Under the pieces are notes generated by a model that was not told the origin of the DNA, searched no databases, and saw only the letters and a program-made list of their open reading frames with translations. 64,000 nucleotides of DNA, from positions 13,229,310 to 13,293,309 of the forward strand of contig CM068322.1 in the NCBI GenBank assembly GCA_034766995.1, given 5' to 3'. Below are positions 37,863 to 49,819 of the stretch, one piece after another. This DNA comes from Acanthacorydalis orientalis (Eukaryota; Arthropoda; Insecta; Megaloptera; Corydalidae). The translations under genes and the position numbers were made by a program. The stretch's first letter is position 1. Each line of letters starts with the position of its first letter.

Positions 37863-39385
37863 CATATACATTTTTCATTCATTTCTTAGCTCCTTTCTTT
37901 AATATATAAACGTTTTTTAGCTTACTTTTTTTTCATTACTACTTATAATCCTGCCTATTTACATAGTTAAAACGTATTTAAATGCCTAATTTAGGTTCTC
38001 TGATAAATTTTTCGAAATATTATGGATGAATTAGAATTTTTGTATTGATTTTTTAATTCGTTATATGCGATTTCGAGATGTACGGTATATTTGTTTCATA
38101 AATTAACAGCATCTAACGGGGTGGTTTACATTTATAGTCGAAATATCATACATATTTGAAATATTGTACATGCGTACCTAACAAATTTTTAAATTTTTAA
38201 AAATTTGTTAAATATAAAAAATTAAAATGTGGAGCATTGACATTTATACTTTATGTTACATTTAATTGATTGAATATTATGAGAAGACGAAAATGTTAAT
38301 TGCATAAGTATTTGAAATATTCTTGTGGATATACATTAGTCTTGTTTTTCAAAGTTGGCCAGTAAATTTCTCTCGTGCGGGAATAAAAAAATCTATTGCA
38401 TGCGTGTTTTATTTTTATTAAGTGGATATATTTATAATAACAATATTATCGTAGATATAGACTCTAAGAGTATATATTTTCTGTTAAAATATGAATATAT
38501 TATGATAAAAAGGAAAAAGTGAATATTATGTAGGAATAATCACATTTTTTCCCATATAGAGTACATTATCCCTGGTTAGGATATTTTTTGGTCAGTTATA
38601 TAGTCGATATTTTTTCGTCTAAGATTAAATTAAAAAAATAATAAATATAGTAAAGTGATGAAAATAAAAACAATATGTATTTACAGAAAAATTATAAATG
38701 TGACTTACAGAACTAAACATGAAATTTACATTTTTTTATTTAAATGTTACATATAATCAATATATGATTTTTAAATGTAAAAGAATATACGCATTCATTA
38801 GCAGCATTCATTTAAAAAAGATGTACAGTACAAGTTCATTAAGTTCGGTAATAATTAAGCAAATATGTGAACATGAAGAAAGAGATATGTGTTAATTGTG
38901 CTAATAAAATCGTCGCCCTTGCAGAATGTTTAGTAAAACATTCACGGGAATGTTATTCTGTGATCAGCGTAGGCGGCGACAAGGCGGAGCGTGCGCGTGA
39001 CGTTGCGTTATTGAGCTTTTTGGGGTCAGAGCTTTACTATATCGCACGACACTAGCACATCTCGCGGTGACTATGTTTAGTTAACATTTTGTCTCCGTAT
39101 ATAATTTCGCACACTAGACATTATTTTATCGATACTAGTTCGTATCCGAGTCATATATATATAACCTATCTTGTTAATATTTCATAAATGTGTGTATTTA
39201 GATTCATAACAATGTTTGCTGTATTGGCTAAAATCTAAAATAATGACTTAGAAACTAATTGCAAATAAATGTATAACTAGGTTAGGGTTATTGAGTTTTC
39301 ATTTTAATTGAAAAACTTGGAAATGCATCGAAATGCGCTTAAATTCCAAATTGAACACTAGTATCACTTTCCAGTATGAATTTTA

Positions 39386-39437
<52 letters not shown>

Positions 39438-40113
39438 TTTACAGAGAGAAATGTTGAATAAATATTAATGAATTGGCGTTTATGTACGAACATATGAACT
39501 CTGCTCAATATAATATAAATTACAACTACATTGAATCTATTGGAAAACTATCAAATCGATTAGTTATTAATATAAAGTTTCATTTTCGCTACAATTTTGG
39601 TAAAACAAACTATAGATGCAGATAATAGCTATATGTCTTTATGTGTATTTAAAAAAATAATGAAATGATATACTGATTTTTTTTTAGTTATTAATCATAT
39701 ATACTATTTGTTTAAAAATGTATATTTTTCTTTTATATTTTAAAAAGATAATTTGAATTTAACTTAGGAATGTTCATGATATTATAGTAGTCGTATAAAA
39801 TGACGAAGAATTAATACTTATTTAATGTAAGTAAACTGAAGGAGTTGAGTGAGTAATTCAATTTGAAAATCAACTGTTGGAAAACTTAAATTATCATACA
39901 GGATAAAAGAAATGGCAATTGTCCAAAAATACATTATATTGCAAATGGTGGAGTGGTATTTTAAATAGTTAGTTCTGGTAGTTAATTTAAAATACAACTA
40001 GCTGTTTTAAAGAAGTTATAAGGCGAATGGAAATAAAAAAAGACTATGAATAGTTTCAGAGAATTGATATCTCAATCGAAATTTAACTGTACGAACACCT
40101 ATATTCCATAGCG
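37863..40113. other. Intronic AT-rich sequence with one GC-richer island
   Basis: The TA tract is 39393-39435. At about 38900-39080 a non-repetitive, CpG-containing island (GGCGGCGACAAGGCGGAGCG, then GTGCGCGTGACG) stands out. It carries a 62-codon open frame with no recognised motif. No splice-flanked exon was recognised. Confidence 0.45.
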
Positions 40114-41216
40114 CAACATTTCCTAAACTTTTCACACAATTGAACACTTAACAAATCTTGAAATTTTAATGGAACACCTTGAATATTTTATAGGGTACGT
40201 CGATATAAATAATAAATAAAATAAATGACTTAATCTAACCGTTAAGAAAAAAACAAAAATTTATTCTAAAATGAAAATTATTTAAAACAAAACACACAAA
40301 AATAGTAAAATTAATTAACGTATATGGATTGTAAAATTGCGTTCTTAATGACTTCGATGTGGTTGAGTCTGAATTACAAATTCTTTTGATATCAGGCACA
40401 ATATTCGAAAGTTAAATTCTCATATCTGGTGTAGCGTCGAGTCTGTTCTTGAAATTTGATTTTGTTGAAGGATAATATGATTATCTTGTCTCGTATAAAT
40501 ATGTCGTTATAAGAAGTAAAACAAGAATAACTTGTTTTAGTATGCTGGGGTACTCTTCTGTTAAATTTGTCCAGAAATCATTTAATGGAAACTTTTAATG
40601 TATCTGTTTTAAATCAGAGACACTAATTAAGTCAATTAGATTTTCATAATTACTTGCGCTGAAGCCTGCTGCCCTAGCCGTCACTGTAAATGGATTCCGA
40701 ACTCAAGAATTATCCTTACTGAATTTTGAAAAATATTGGAAAAGGGTTAAAATTGTAGGTCATACAAGTATTCTTAAATTACGTTAAAAACTTCTCATTT
40801 AGAATTTATTTCGGTCAAAAATTCATTCAAGACGGGAAAATAATCAAAATTATTTTGCTTAACTGCAGAAATCCAGAATTGTAACTTTTTATCAAAAGAT
40901 GCAATTTTATCTCTTGTATTAAAAATTGTAATATTCCTTCCTTGTGATGATAAGTGAATTTCATTGCACTTTGTAAAAAATCTGCCAAATACGAAAGACA
41001 CATCAACCGTGAAGAATTTGTTAAAAGTTCAATAAAATTTTGTCCTAAATTATGTGACATCAAGAAGACCAATAACTCACTAGTGAGGAATGCCTCATTT
41101 TTAAACATGTTTCAAACCGTTGCAGCATTTAAAACTATTCCAGGCTCATATTTATTTTGACAATTTTTCGTGGAACACATATTCATTTTCCACGGAACAT
41201 AGTTTGAGAAACGCTG
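40114..41216 (-). mobile_element. hAT element relic with perfect 8-bp target duplication
   Basis: The target duplication CCATAGCG is present exactly on both sides (40106-40113 and 41217-41224). The left end CAACATTTCCTAAACTTTT and the reverse complement of the right end CAGCGTTTCTCAAACTATG form imperfect terminal inverted repeats of the CAG-G-TTTCTCAAACT style. Length is 1,103 bp, less than half of an autonomous hAT. The transposase lies on the minus strand and lacks its N-terminal half. The exact 8-bp duplication proves a transposition event in the ancestor of this locus. Confidence 0.92.
40345..41165 (-). pseudogene. hAT (ZBED5/SCAND3-like) transposase C-terminal pseudogene
   Basis: The minus-strand reading gives GIVLNAATV, then MFKNEAFLTSELLVFLMSHN, MCLSYLADFLQS, the conserved NEIHLSSQGRNITIFNTRDK block, then IASFDKKLQFWISAV and FDYFPVLNEFL. 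After frame breaks it shows the hAT dimerisation domain: FPLNDFWTNLTEEYPSILKQ, L-L-L-I-T-T-Y-L-Y-E-T, NFKNRLDATPDMRI, LSNIVPDIKRICNS. These blocks match the C-terminal half of the ZBED5/SCAND3-related hAT transposases in order. The BED finger and first catalytic blocks are absent, and stops and frameshifts are present. Confidence 0.85.
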
Positions 41217-44200
41217 CCATAGCGTATAATTAAGCATATATGTAGAATAAATACTGTAGAAAATATTATAATATAAGGTAAACATATCGAAAATATACCT
41301 CTAGATATATAAGCAAAAAATGATTGGATGTTAAAAAAATTCTCTAAGAATTTTAAAAATAACTTAAAATAGAATCAAATAGAGAAAAATTATTAAAGAT
41401 ATAGTACAAAATGATGTTTATGTATAATCAAAATTAATCTAATGAGATTAGTTATCACTCTTTTAAAAAGTTTTTTAATAACTGTACAGAAATATTCCTT
41501 TTTTTAAGTAGATATTATCATACATTTTGTGAATGAAATAATTGTTCCAATTAAATATAAAATATATAGTATATAATTATATTTTAGAATTTTTTAGTTT
41601 TACAATTAAAAGTTCTGCAAAATATATCCAGTTACTAAAATTTAAGGATATATATATATATACATGCTTGTTTTTATGTACAATGTTTTGCATGTTACAT
41701 ATAAAGCAATTTATATGATTAGTGATCATTTAACTCAGTAAAAAAAAAGTACAATATAATTTAATAAAAAACGCGCTGTAAAATGAGATAAAAATTATTT
41801 ACGGAAAAACGAGCATCCATTTGAAATTAATTCTGTACAATATTTATAAAAGCAGGTCAATTTATGAAATATCATAATGCTGTTTACGTTTTTAATTAAG
41901 TCACGCTAAGCGCAACGATTATTCAATTACATTTTTAATTAACGTCGCGAATGCAATCGACTGACTTACGCAAAGAATCTCACAGTAATACTTTAATCTT
42001 TTTTAAGTACCCGCCTAAACATTTTGACCGAACACAGTGCGGCATCGCAGTCACGAAATCACTGTTTTTTATGTAAAGTTTACCCACCATTTTTTTCGCT
42101 AGCAAGGTCACGGCACGAATATTACTGGAACAGGATATCTCGGTTACACTTTGATGTTTGTTTCTTTTTTATTGCGATACGTACATTAAATGTAACATGG
42201 TAATATTTCTTGTTCACTATTCCTTATCAGCAGCTTTCAACAGCTTGAAATGTGTAGTAAACAACACATTTAGCACTTCCTATATATTTTACATAATTTT
42301 GTGTACGTGCACTCAAATACACTTATGTTATAAATTTGTACATTATTGTTAAAAAGTATTAAAGGAGTTGCAATTAGAACAATATGTATAAACAGCATAT
42401 TATTTATAATAAAAGTTACATCACTGTCGAAATCAAAATGAACTTTCAAAAATTGAAACAGAAAAAGTGATGAAATTGATATTTTACTTTTATAAATAAA
42501 CATTTAATTCTATTGCCACTTTAATTTTTGATATTTTTTTTCATTTCTTCCTGTTATTTATGACTTGAATTAAAAAGAACTAAACGCAAAAATGTTCTCT
42601 TTCAAAAATTAATTTTGGATTCTTTTCTCAAATTCAAGAAGATTATAATTTTATTTTTTTAGGGGTACAGGTATATTTTATTTTAATTTTTATCAACTTT
42701 AAATATACTTTTAGTGACTTTAATTATAATTCTATAATTTGAAAAGAGCAACATGATAGATTCACATTGACTCTTCTATAAAAGTTTTTCTTGAAGAGAA
42801 AAAATGTTTGTGAATCTAAATTATATTAATATAAAATCATATAAAGTATATGAAATAATGATAAATATTCTTTCGTAAATGAATTTTCACTCACTTTAAA
42901 TCACGAAAATTTTAAATACTTTAATAAAGTCATTTTTGATTATTGCTCATTTGAATTTCGATCATAATGTTATACTTAGGTAATAAGATCTATTATAGAA
43001 ATAAAAGCATATTTGCACTTTGAGTATAATGAAGTTTCCATCTAAGTGCATATAAACAGTGTACAAAAATGGCCAATATTCATTTATTGAACATTTTTGA
43101 ATAGATAATTTGTTTGTTTTGGGGGATAAGAGAAACATTTTTGAAAGTGAATTAGCCACAATCCCAAGAATATATTGTGATAAAGTGATAAATTATTTTT
43201 TTAAAAAACACTTTCTTATGAATATTTAGTATTTAGAATTGTATATTTTGTGATCCATTCCTTTTTTAACTACAATTTATCCATTTTAATATAAATAACA
43301 GCTTTGAGAATAAGATTTATAATTTCTAAAAAATGTACGTATTTTATAATTATTTTTAAAAAAATGCAAAATTTTAATTGGAAATAAATATTTTTATTTT
43401 GGCCTGAATACGAATCATTCAATTTTTAAACATTTATTTAAGAGAGGAATATATATATTTATATATACTGTAATATACATCATTTTACTTTTCTGTATCC
43501 ATGGTTGATTATAGTTTCTTTTTTAAAATTAAATAAGCAATATTTTGCAAAATTGTATGTTGTTAAATTAAATATACATAGGTAGAGTTTATAAAATACT
43601 AAATCATTTTGAAATAGGTATACGAAGATATTTCTGTAAATTTTTCATTTATTTAAAAAATAATTATGGAAAAAATACAATATTGAGATTGGTATATTTG
43701 GATAAAATACATAGTTTTTTTTTAAAACAGTGTTTGGGTTTAACCACAGTTGCTCTATCAGGATTACAAAACTAGTTATTTCCGAATTCAATTCTCTGAG
43801 ATTGAATAAATATAAATACTGTAATACCACTATTATGTTTTTCCACGAGTATGCACATGCTGGTGTAAGTGTATGTTTTATAATGTGCAATTTAGTTTTC
43901 CTTGAGATTTTTTGTGGTTTGTGTATGTAAGCAAACGTTGTATTTAACTTAATTCGAGTAAAAGTTATTAAAATAATTTACATAATTGTACTATTAAAAT
44001 TCATATAACTAAATTAAAACTGAAATACATCTCAGTGTAATAAACGTGTACACATTCATGAAATGTGTTTATTAAAGATTTTATGTTCCTGTAATAAAAT
44101 AAATTATAAATGGTATTTATACATAATTTTATAATTATACAAAATTTGTAGCTATCTTATGTAAATATTTTGTTTAACTTTTAATTGACATTACTGTTAA

Positions 44201-44986
44201 TCAATACTACAATATTTATATCGGATACTTTTTAAAAGAAGTGAATACAATTAGATAGTTGGACTAGTTAAATATATTTTAAGTGTCAATTCAGACACGT
44301 GGTGTATCATCTTTAATAAGAAACTGATTGTTCAAATATATCGAATAAACAAACAAATTGTTTACTTTTTGAAGAAATATATCGATTTTATTCTTGAAAG
44401 TGATATTTTTTTACAAAATAGTTGATAAATAGCAAGAATAAAGATTGAAATAAATAATTACTTGATGTTAAGTAATAAAAAATATAAAATGATTAACTAT
44501 TAATAGTAATTAGTAAAGCTACTTTTCTAAAAATTTTTTTCAAGAGATTCTATTGTTATCTTTTATTGGTATTCTCTATACATATTATTGGTTTATAACA
44601 CGTAGTACTTTTGATATTTTTGATTCATCGTGGTTATGGAATTTGCACATAATTATTTTTAAATCAAAATAAAATATATTATATTTACAAAATTAAATTT
44701 ATTTGATGTCACAATAACGATCAGAGTTACTCAAATTCGTATAAAAGTTAAATAGTAGCACTACTTAATTTTAACAGCTTGATAGTTCTGATATCATAAA
44801 AATTGCATGCCGACAAATTAGATGAAAAAAAATTACACTAAAACTTTTTTAATAAATTATTTTTGCCTTACTACTTTGCTTATATTATAATTTAGTAGTT
44901 ATTTAATCAGTGTTAATAAAAATAGAGTTCAAGTTGTTAAATTATGAGAGACACTATTTTATATGATATATGTTTATATATCATAT

Positions 44987-45035
<49 letters not shown>

Positions 45036-45988
45036 CATACTGTGCAACAAATATTTAACCACAATTCATTTTTTTGACAGACCAAATGTATTGAAATTTT
45101 TTAAAAGTAGTTATATTTTTATGAAGTACGTGATAATTCATTATTTAAATAAATATGGAACTAAATTCTAGTAATCGTTTGGCATAAAAGTGATTCATAA
45201 AAAGAAAAATTGAAGGATTCAGGCGCTTAATTTTGTTAATAATTGCATTTATTTGTCTACTTGAACATGGCAAAGCGTAAAAGATGAAATATCGTAGAGA
45301 TAATCAATTTTAAAGTATTTAAAGATTGAGTTTACTTAAAAAGAGAAAGAAAGAACTGTGTATTCCTTTTATAAAACATTAAAGGCTATTTCGTATAGGT
45401 AATTTTAATTTATTATGTTAAAAAACTGCCAGGACTGCCAGTAGAAATAAATTTAAAAAAAATAAAATTTTAATTGGATCAAGTGTATAGTTAATAAGTT
45501 GAAAAATTGTTCAGCATTTAAATGAAGCTCATTCGACATTTTTACAATACCTGGAGAAATGTGAAAAATGAATTTGACAGAAGTATGAGTGTGGCATCAA
45601 ACCTCAGAATATAATATTAATGAGTGAAACTATTTTCACCAACAGTAGATTTTTAATTGGTTTGTTATTTGAACTTTAAGTAAACGTCGACAACTAAGGT
45701 CATAGCGACCGTCAATTTTTAAATTTAATTATGCGTAAGGATGAAAAATCGGTTGAATGTCTCGATGTACGAACTACAATGATTACATGCTAATCAAAAA
45801 TTGTTATTTACTGGAAATGGAAACATTAAAATGAATATATTATATTTATTATATTGTATATAAAGTTTACAAATGTTAAATCTGGCTCTTTAGTTGTATC
45901 GGTATCGTAAAATTAGTTGAAATGGTAATTATTAGTAAAAGAAGGAGATTGGTTTTGGGTGCCATCAGATAATGTTTTGAATTACTTA
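41217..45988. other. Intronic AT-rich sequence, few repeats
   Basis: A TA tract lies at about 44988-45032. At 41880-42130 a non-repetitive, higher-complexity island (for example CACGCTAAGCGCAACG, ACGTCGCGAATGC, CGGCATCGCAGTCACG) is a candidate conserved element. Around 45180-45700 a faint coding-like trace begins MAKRK near 45268 but has many stops. It may be a very old transposon relic. Confidence 0.45.
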
Positions 45989-47273
45989 TTGGGCGTTGGA
46001 ATTAATTCGTAGCGTATTCTTCATGAAAAAAGATCGTTTGTTTTAAATAAAATTGAAAAAACATATCATTAAAAGTATTGTCCACCTTTAGCCACTATTT
46101 TTTCCCATCTTTCGGGCAGGAGACGAATACCACGTCGGAAGAACGCCTCGTCTTTAGATGCAATCCACGAATCGACCCATTTTTTGCAATCTTCATAAGA
46201 AGTGAGCTTCTGCCCAGACAGGTCATGACTCATCGATCGAAACAAGTGGTAATCAGAAGGAGTAATATCTGGAGAATACGGCGGGTGGGGTAGGACTTCC
46301 CATTTGAGCGTTTTCAAGTATGTTTTGACCGGTTTTGCGACGTGCGGACGAGCAGTGCCTTGCTGCAAAATCACTTTGTCGCGTCTTTCAAAGTATTCCG
46401 GCTGTTTTTTCCTTCAATGCACGGCTCAAGCGCAACAATTGTAGTCGGTATCGATCCCAAGTGATGGTTTCATTCGGTTCGAGCAGTTCATAGTAGATCA
46501 CACTCTTATGATCCCACCAAATACAGAGCATGAGCTTGGATTCTTGGATATTTGGCTTCGCCGCAGGTGTTGATGGTTGGCCGGGCTTAACCCATGACTT
46601 TCCGCGCTTGGGATTATCGTAATTGATCCACTTTTCATCGCCTGTGACAATTTGATGAAAAAATCTCTTCCTTTTCTCCCGTTGAAGCAGCAGTTCACAG
46701 GTAAAAAAACGCCTTTCAACGTCCCTCGGTTTCAATTCGTATGGGACCCAATTTCCTTGCTTTTGGATCATTCCCATGGCTTTAAGGCGTTTTCCTACCG
46801 TTAACAAGTCAACTCCCAACGATTCAGACAATTCTTGAAGTGTTTGACATGGGTCTTCATTAAGCAATGCCTCCAATTCTTCATCGTCGAACTTTTTCGG
46901 CTGTCCAGGTCGTTCCTTGTCTTCCAAGTCGAAATCACCACTTTTAAAACGTGAAAACCACTTCCGACACGTTTGCTCAGCTAGAGCATGGTCACCATAA
47001 ACTTCCACTAAAATACGATGACTTTCGGCAGCACTTTTTTCATGTTAAAGTAATGAAGTAAAACTCCCCGCAAAAACAATTTATCCGGCACGAAATTCGA
47101 CATATTCGATAAAGTACAAAGTGTTGTTATTTACGCTTCAACCAAATGACATATACTGAAACTGACACCTAATGACAGCTGTTTTACGGGGAATATTTGG
47201 TTAAAGGGGACAATGGAAGAATATTACCTACGCTATCTCTTGTAAAACGCTACGAATAAATTCCAACACCCAA
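45989..47273 (-). mobile_element. Full-length mauritiana-type mariner (1,285 bp), inactive
   Basis: Both terminal inverted repeats are present: left TTGGGCGTTGGAATTAATTC (45989 on) and right, reverse-complemented, TTGGGTGTTGGAATTTATTC. They share a further TCGTAGCG inside, giving about 30 bp with few mismatches. Each end is bordered by TA (45987-45988 and 47274-47275). Total length and a 1,035-bp coding span match the usual size of a mariner. It is the youngest-looking transposon of the window, with only two indels in the coding region, and lies inside the Beat intron in the same orientation as the gene. Confidence 0.93.
46069..47103 (-). pseudogene. Mauritiana-type mariner transposase, two frameshifts, catalytic residue lost
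   Basis: The span is exactly 345 codons, the family's typical length, from ATG at 47101-47103 (MSNFVPDKLF) to TAA at 46069-46071. Motifs in order: HTH regions with TCRKWFSRFKSGDFDLEDKE and ELSESLGVDLLTV, the linker W-V-P-Y-E-L, VTGDEKW with the first aspartate, NPKRGKSWVKPGQPSTPAAK, MLCIWWD, YYELL, and the third aspartate in YSPDITPSDYHLF. The end reads GIRLLPERWEKIVA. Defects: one base missing in the A-run after N-M-K-K (47035-47040 on the plus strand), one extra base in the A-run near 46404-46410, and the second catalytic position replaced (L-Q-H-D-N becomes L-Q-Q-G-T). Resemblance to Mos1 places it in the mauritiana group. Confidence 0.93.
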
Positions 47274-48057
47274 TAGTATTTCCAATATGTTTTGTATTCA
47301 TTAACGCTGTTAAAAACGACATAGATTATTAAAAACTTTAAAATAGTGAAATATTTCAAAAATTCAATAGCCATTATTTGTAAATTTTTACCTTATAATT
47401 TTTTTATTATTTTGACCGTTGCTGAAATAAAATCTCTATCGTCCATTTTTTCGTACGTAAGAAAAAAATAATATTATTCATAGGACAAAGATATACGCAT
47501 AAGTATCTCGACAGTCTGAAGGAATTACTCAACCCGTAACCAGTAACCATATTGACTGTTACGAACGACATATACGAACAAGCGTTATTGTGGAAAAAAC
47601 ACACCTGTGAAAAAAAGATCAGGTCATTTCGTTCTTATTGCCAATGTAAGTGAATTTCACAGCGTTTTTCACTGGAAAATGGTATCGATTGTGTGTCCAC
47701 CGACGAAAATTTATTTGGTTTTATATCAGATAACGTTACATGATGCTATTTTAATACCGTGAAGTTCTATTTTGAATTTTATATTGAAAATTCTAAAGCG
47801 AGTTTGTATGTGTGATGTTAAAAAGGATTATCAGTTGGATTTTCTTCCCTTTTCAATAATTTTGTGGAAAATATTGAAGTTTTTTAAAAAAACTAACATA
47901 TAATGCACATTGATTTATATTAACTAGTATTAAAAATTAAATTATTAATAGCATGCACTAATTATTTTTCTCCAGATAAAAGAAGAATTATCCAAAAACT
48001 TAAAACAATCCTATTAAATTTATCAAATATCTCAAATTGTAACAATTGTTTACTTTA
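47274..48057. other. Intronic sequence without recognised genes
   Basis: Mostly AT-rich. A somewhat more complex patch at 47420-47600 carries a 65-codon minus-strand frame with no recognised motif. Confidence 0.5.
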
Positions 48058-48559
48058 TTAGGAATACAAATTAATTCGATGCTTTTAAATTTAACCTATC
48101 ATAACTCTGTGATAATTAAAATATTTTCTCGTCGTTTTAGTATTTTAAACTGCCAACCTTAACATTTAGAAGTACTATGTATCTTGAATAAGCAGTTGGT
48201 AAACCTCACAAGACGCTAATGAATACGATAGCGTTAGAAAAGCAGCATATTAGACATTGCATACTTTTCGCATTTAAGTTGAAAGAAATGCCACTAAAAC
48301 TGTGAAACTGATTTGTTCAGATTTGGGGGAAGGTGTTGTGATACATAAAACATGCAAAAAATGCTAAAGTAGTGGAAGAGGTCCAAAAATGCACTAAGAC
48401 CAAAGCCACCATATTTTCTTTGAAAAGAGATTCGTCAGTTACTCGACAGGTGAAGTAAAGTTGTATAAAATAATGGTAGATAATTTTTGGATTGAAATGT
48501 ATTTTTCCCTACATATTCATTTGCTATAAAACAGGTACCGAAATAATTTGTACACCTAA
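48058..48559. mobile_element. Non-autonomous TIR element (502 bp), copy 2, inverted relative to copy 1
   Basis: The left end TTAGGAATACAAATTAATTC and the reverse complement of the right end TTAGGTGTACAAATTATTTC form the terminal inverted repeats, each bordered by TA (48056-48057 and 48560-48561). The reverse complement aligns over its full length with 19383-19877. The similar size of both copies shows they derive from one already-shortened element rather than being independent truncations. Confidence 0.8.
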
Positions 48560-49375
48560 TAGGTTTCTTTTGAAGATATTTAAGAATACTTATTAGGAAT
48601 TAATTATCTGCACTGAGTTGGATATTTAATTTTCGTTTCCTCCGTGACAAAATCTCTAGGTAAACATGAACGTTACAACAAGTTGTTCTTCTGGCTTGGA
48701 TTCAACATGTGAGAGCATGAGCTCGAACCGTCAATCAGATAATACGTGCACATTCTATAAAATATCCCAGGTACTAATTAAACTAATTATAATCTTCGAG
48801 TATTTGTAATTAAAGCGTATAATAGATCTACTGTTTTCTTAATTACCATATGTTCGGCGTGGGTTGATAGATTAGACGCACAGATTTCTCTCTTAGTAAA
48901 TTCACAATCCGTCGCGGCATACACTAACCGATCTTCGAAGTTTAGTAATTAAACAAGAACTTGTTCGACGATGTTCGTGGGGTGACTGGCACTACCACTA
49001 TTGCTATAATGTGGATTGGTAACCGTGGCGAAACTAAGTCATCGACAACATGAAACAGTAAACCGCGGTTAAAAGCTCTCGATAACGTAGTTATCTTGTA
49101 AGCACATTCACCAATACTCGAGTGCACTGATTCTCAACAGCCCGCGCTTCTGGAAAACCACTTCAGAGGGTGATTTTGTTGCTTACTTGGAGTGTTTTTG
49201 TACTGCGCTTGGGGAATTTTCGCCAGTCGACGCATGAATATTGCATCGCTGCGATACTGGTTTATACGCGAGTAAAAACATTAGCTAACTCGGTTTATTA
49301 TACGGATTAACATTTTGGAAACATCTGCGACCGATGTAATTGAATTGACTGTGACTTGTTTATGGATATATGGAT

Positions 49376-49436
<61 letters not shown>

Positions 49437-49765
49437 GAAATGAGCGTTTCTAATTCTATAGCAGTTATCGAATGAAAAAAAAATATTACAAAATGCATGT
49501 ATGAATTTTTGCTTTAAAAACTTATATAAAGTATCTAATATTTTCATCAAATAAATTATTCGTTTAAAGTAATTCATGAAAAAAATACTAATAAAAAACT
49601 AAATCACAAAAGTAGTATAATTCATAAAATAATAGTATTTTTTCTAAGTTAGTGCATAAAAATATTCTTCTTTTGCAGTACATAATAAATATTTTAAAAT
49701 CTATTCCTTCTTTTGAACTGTATAATCAATAACAATAAAGTTTGAATTGAAGAAATATAATACTT

Positions 49766-49819
<54 letters not shown>

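Noticed and set aside
38867..39055. 62-codon frame in the CpG-rich patch
   Set aside because: Short, no motif, no flanking splice sites. The patch is reported as a possible regulatory island instead.
46078..46293. Plus-strand frame over the mauritiana mariner
   Set aside because: Antisense shadow of the transposase pseudogene.
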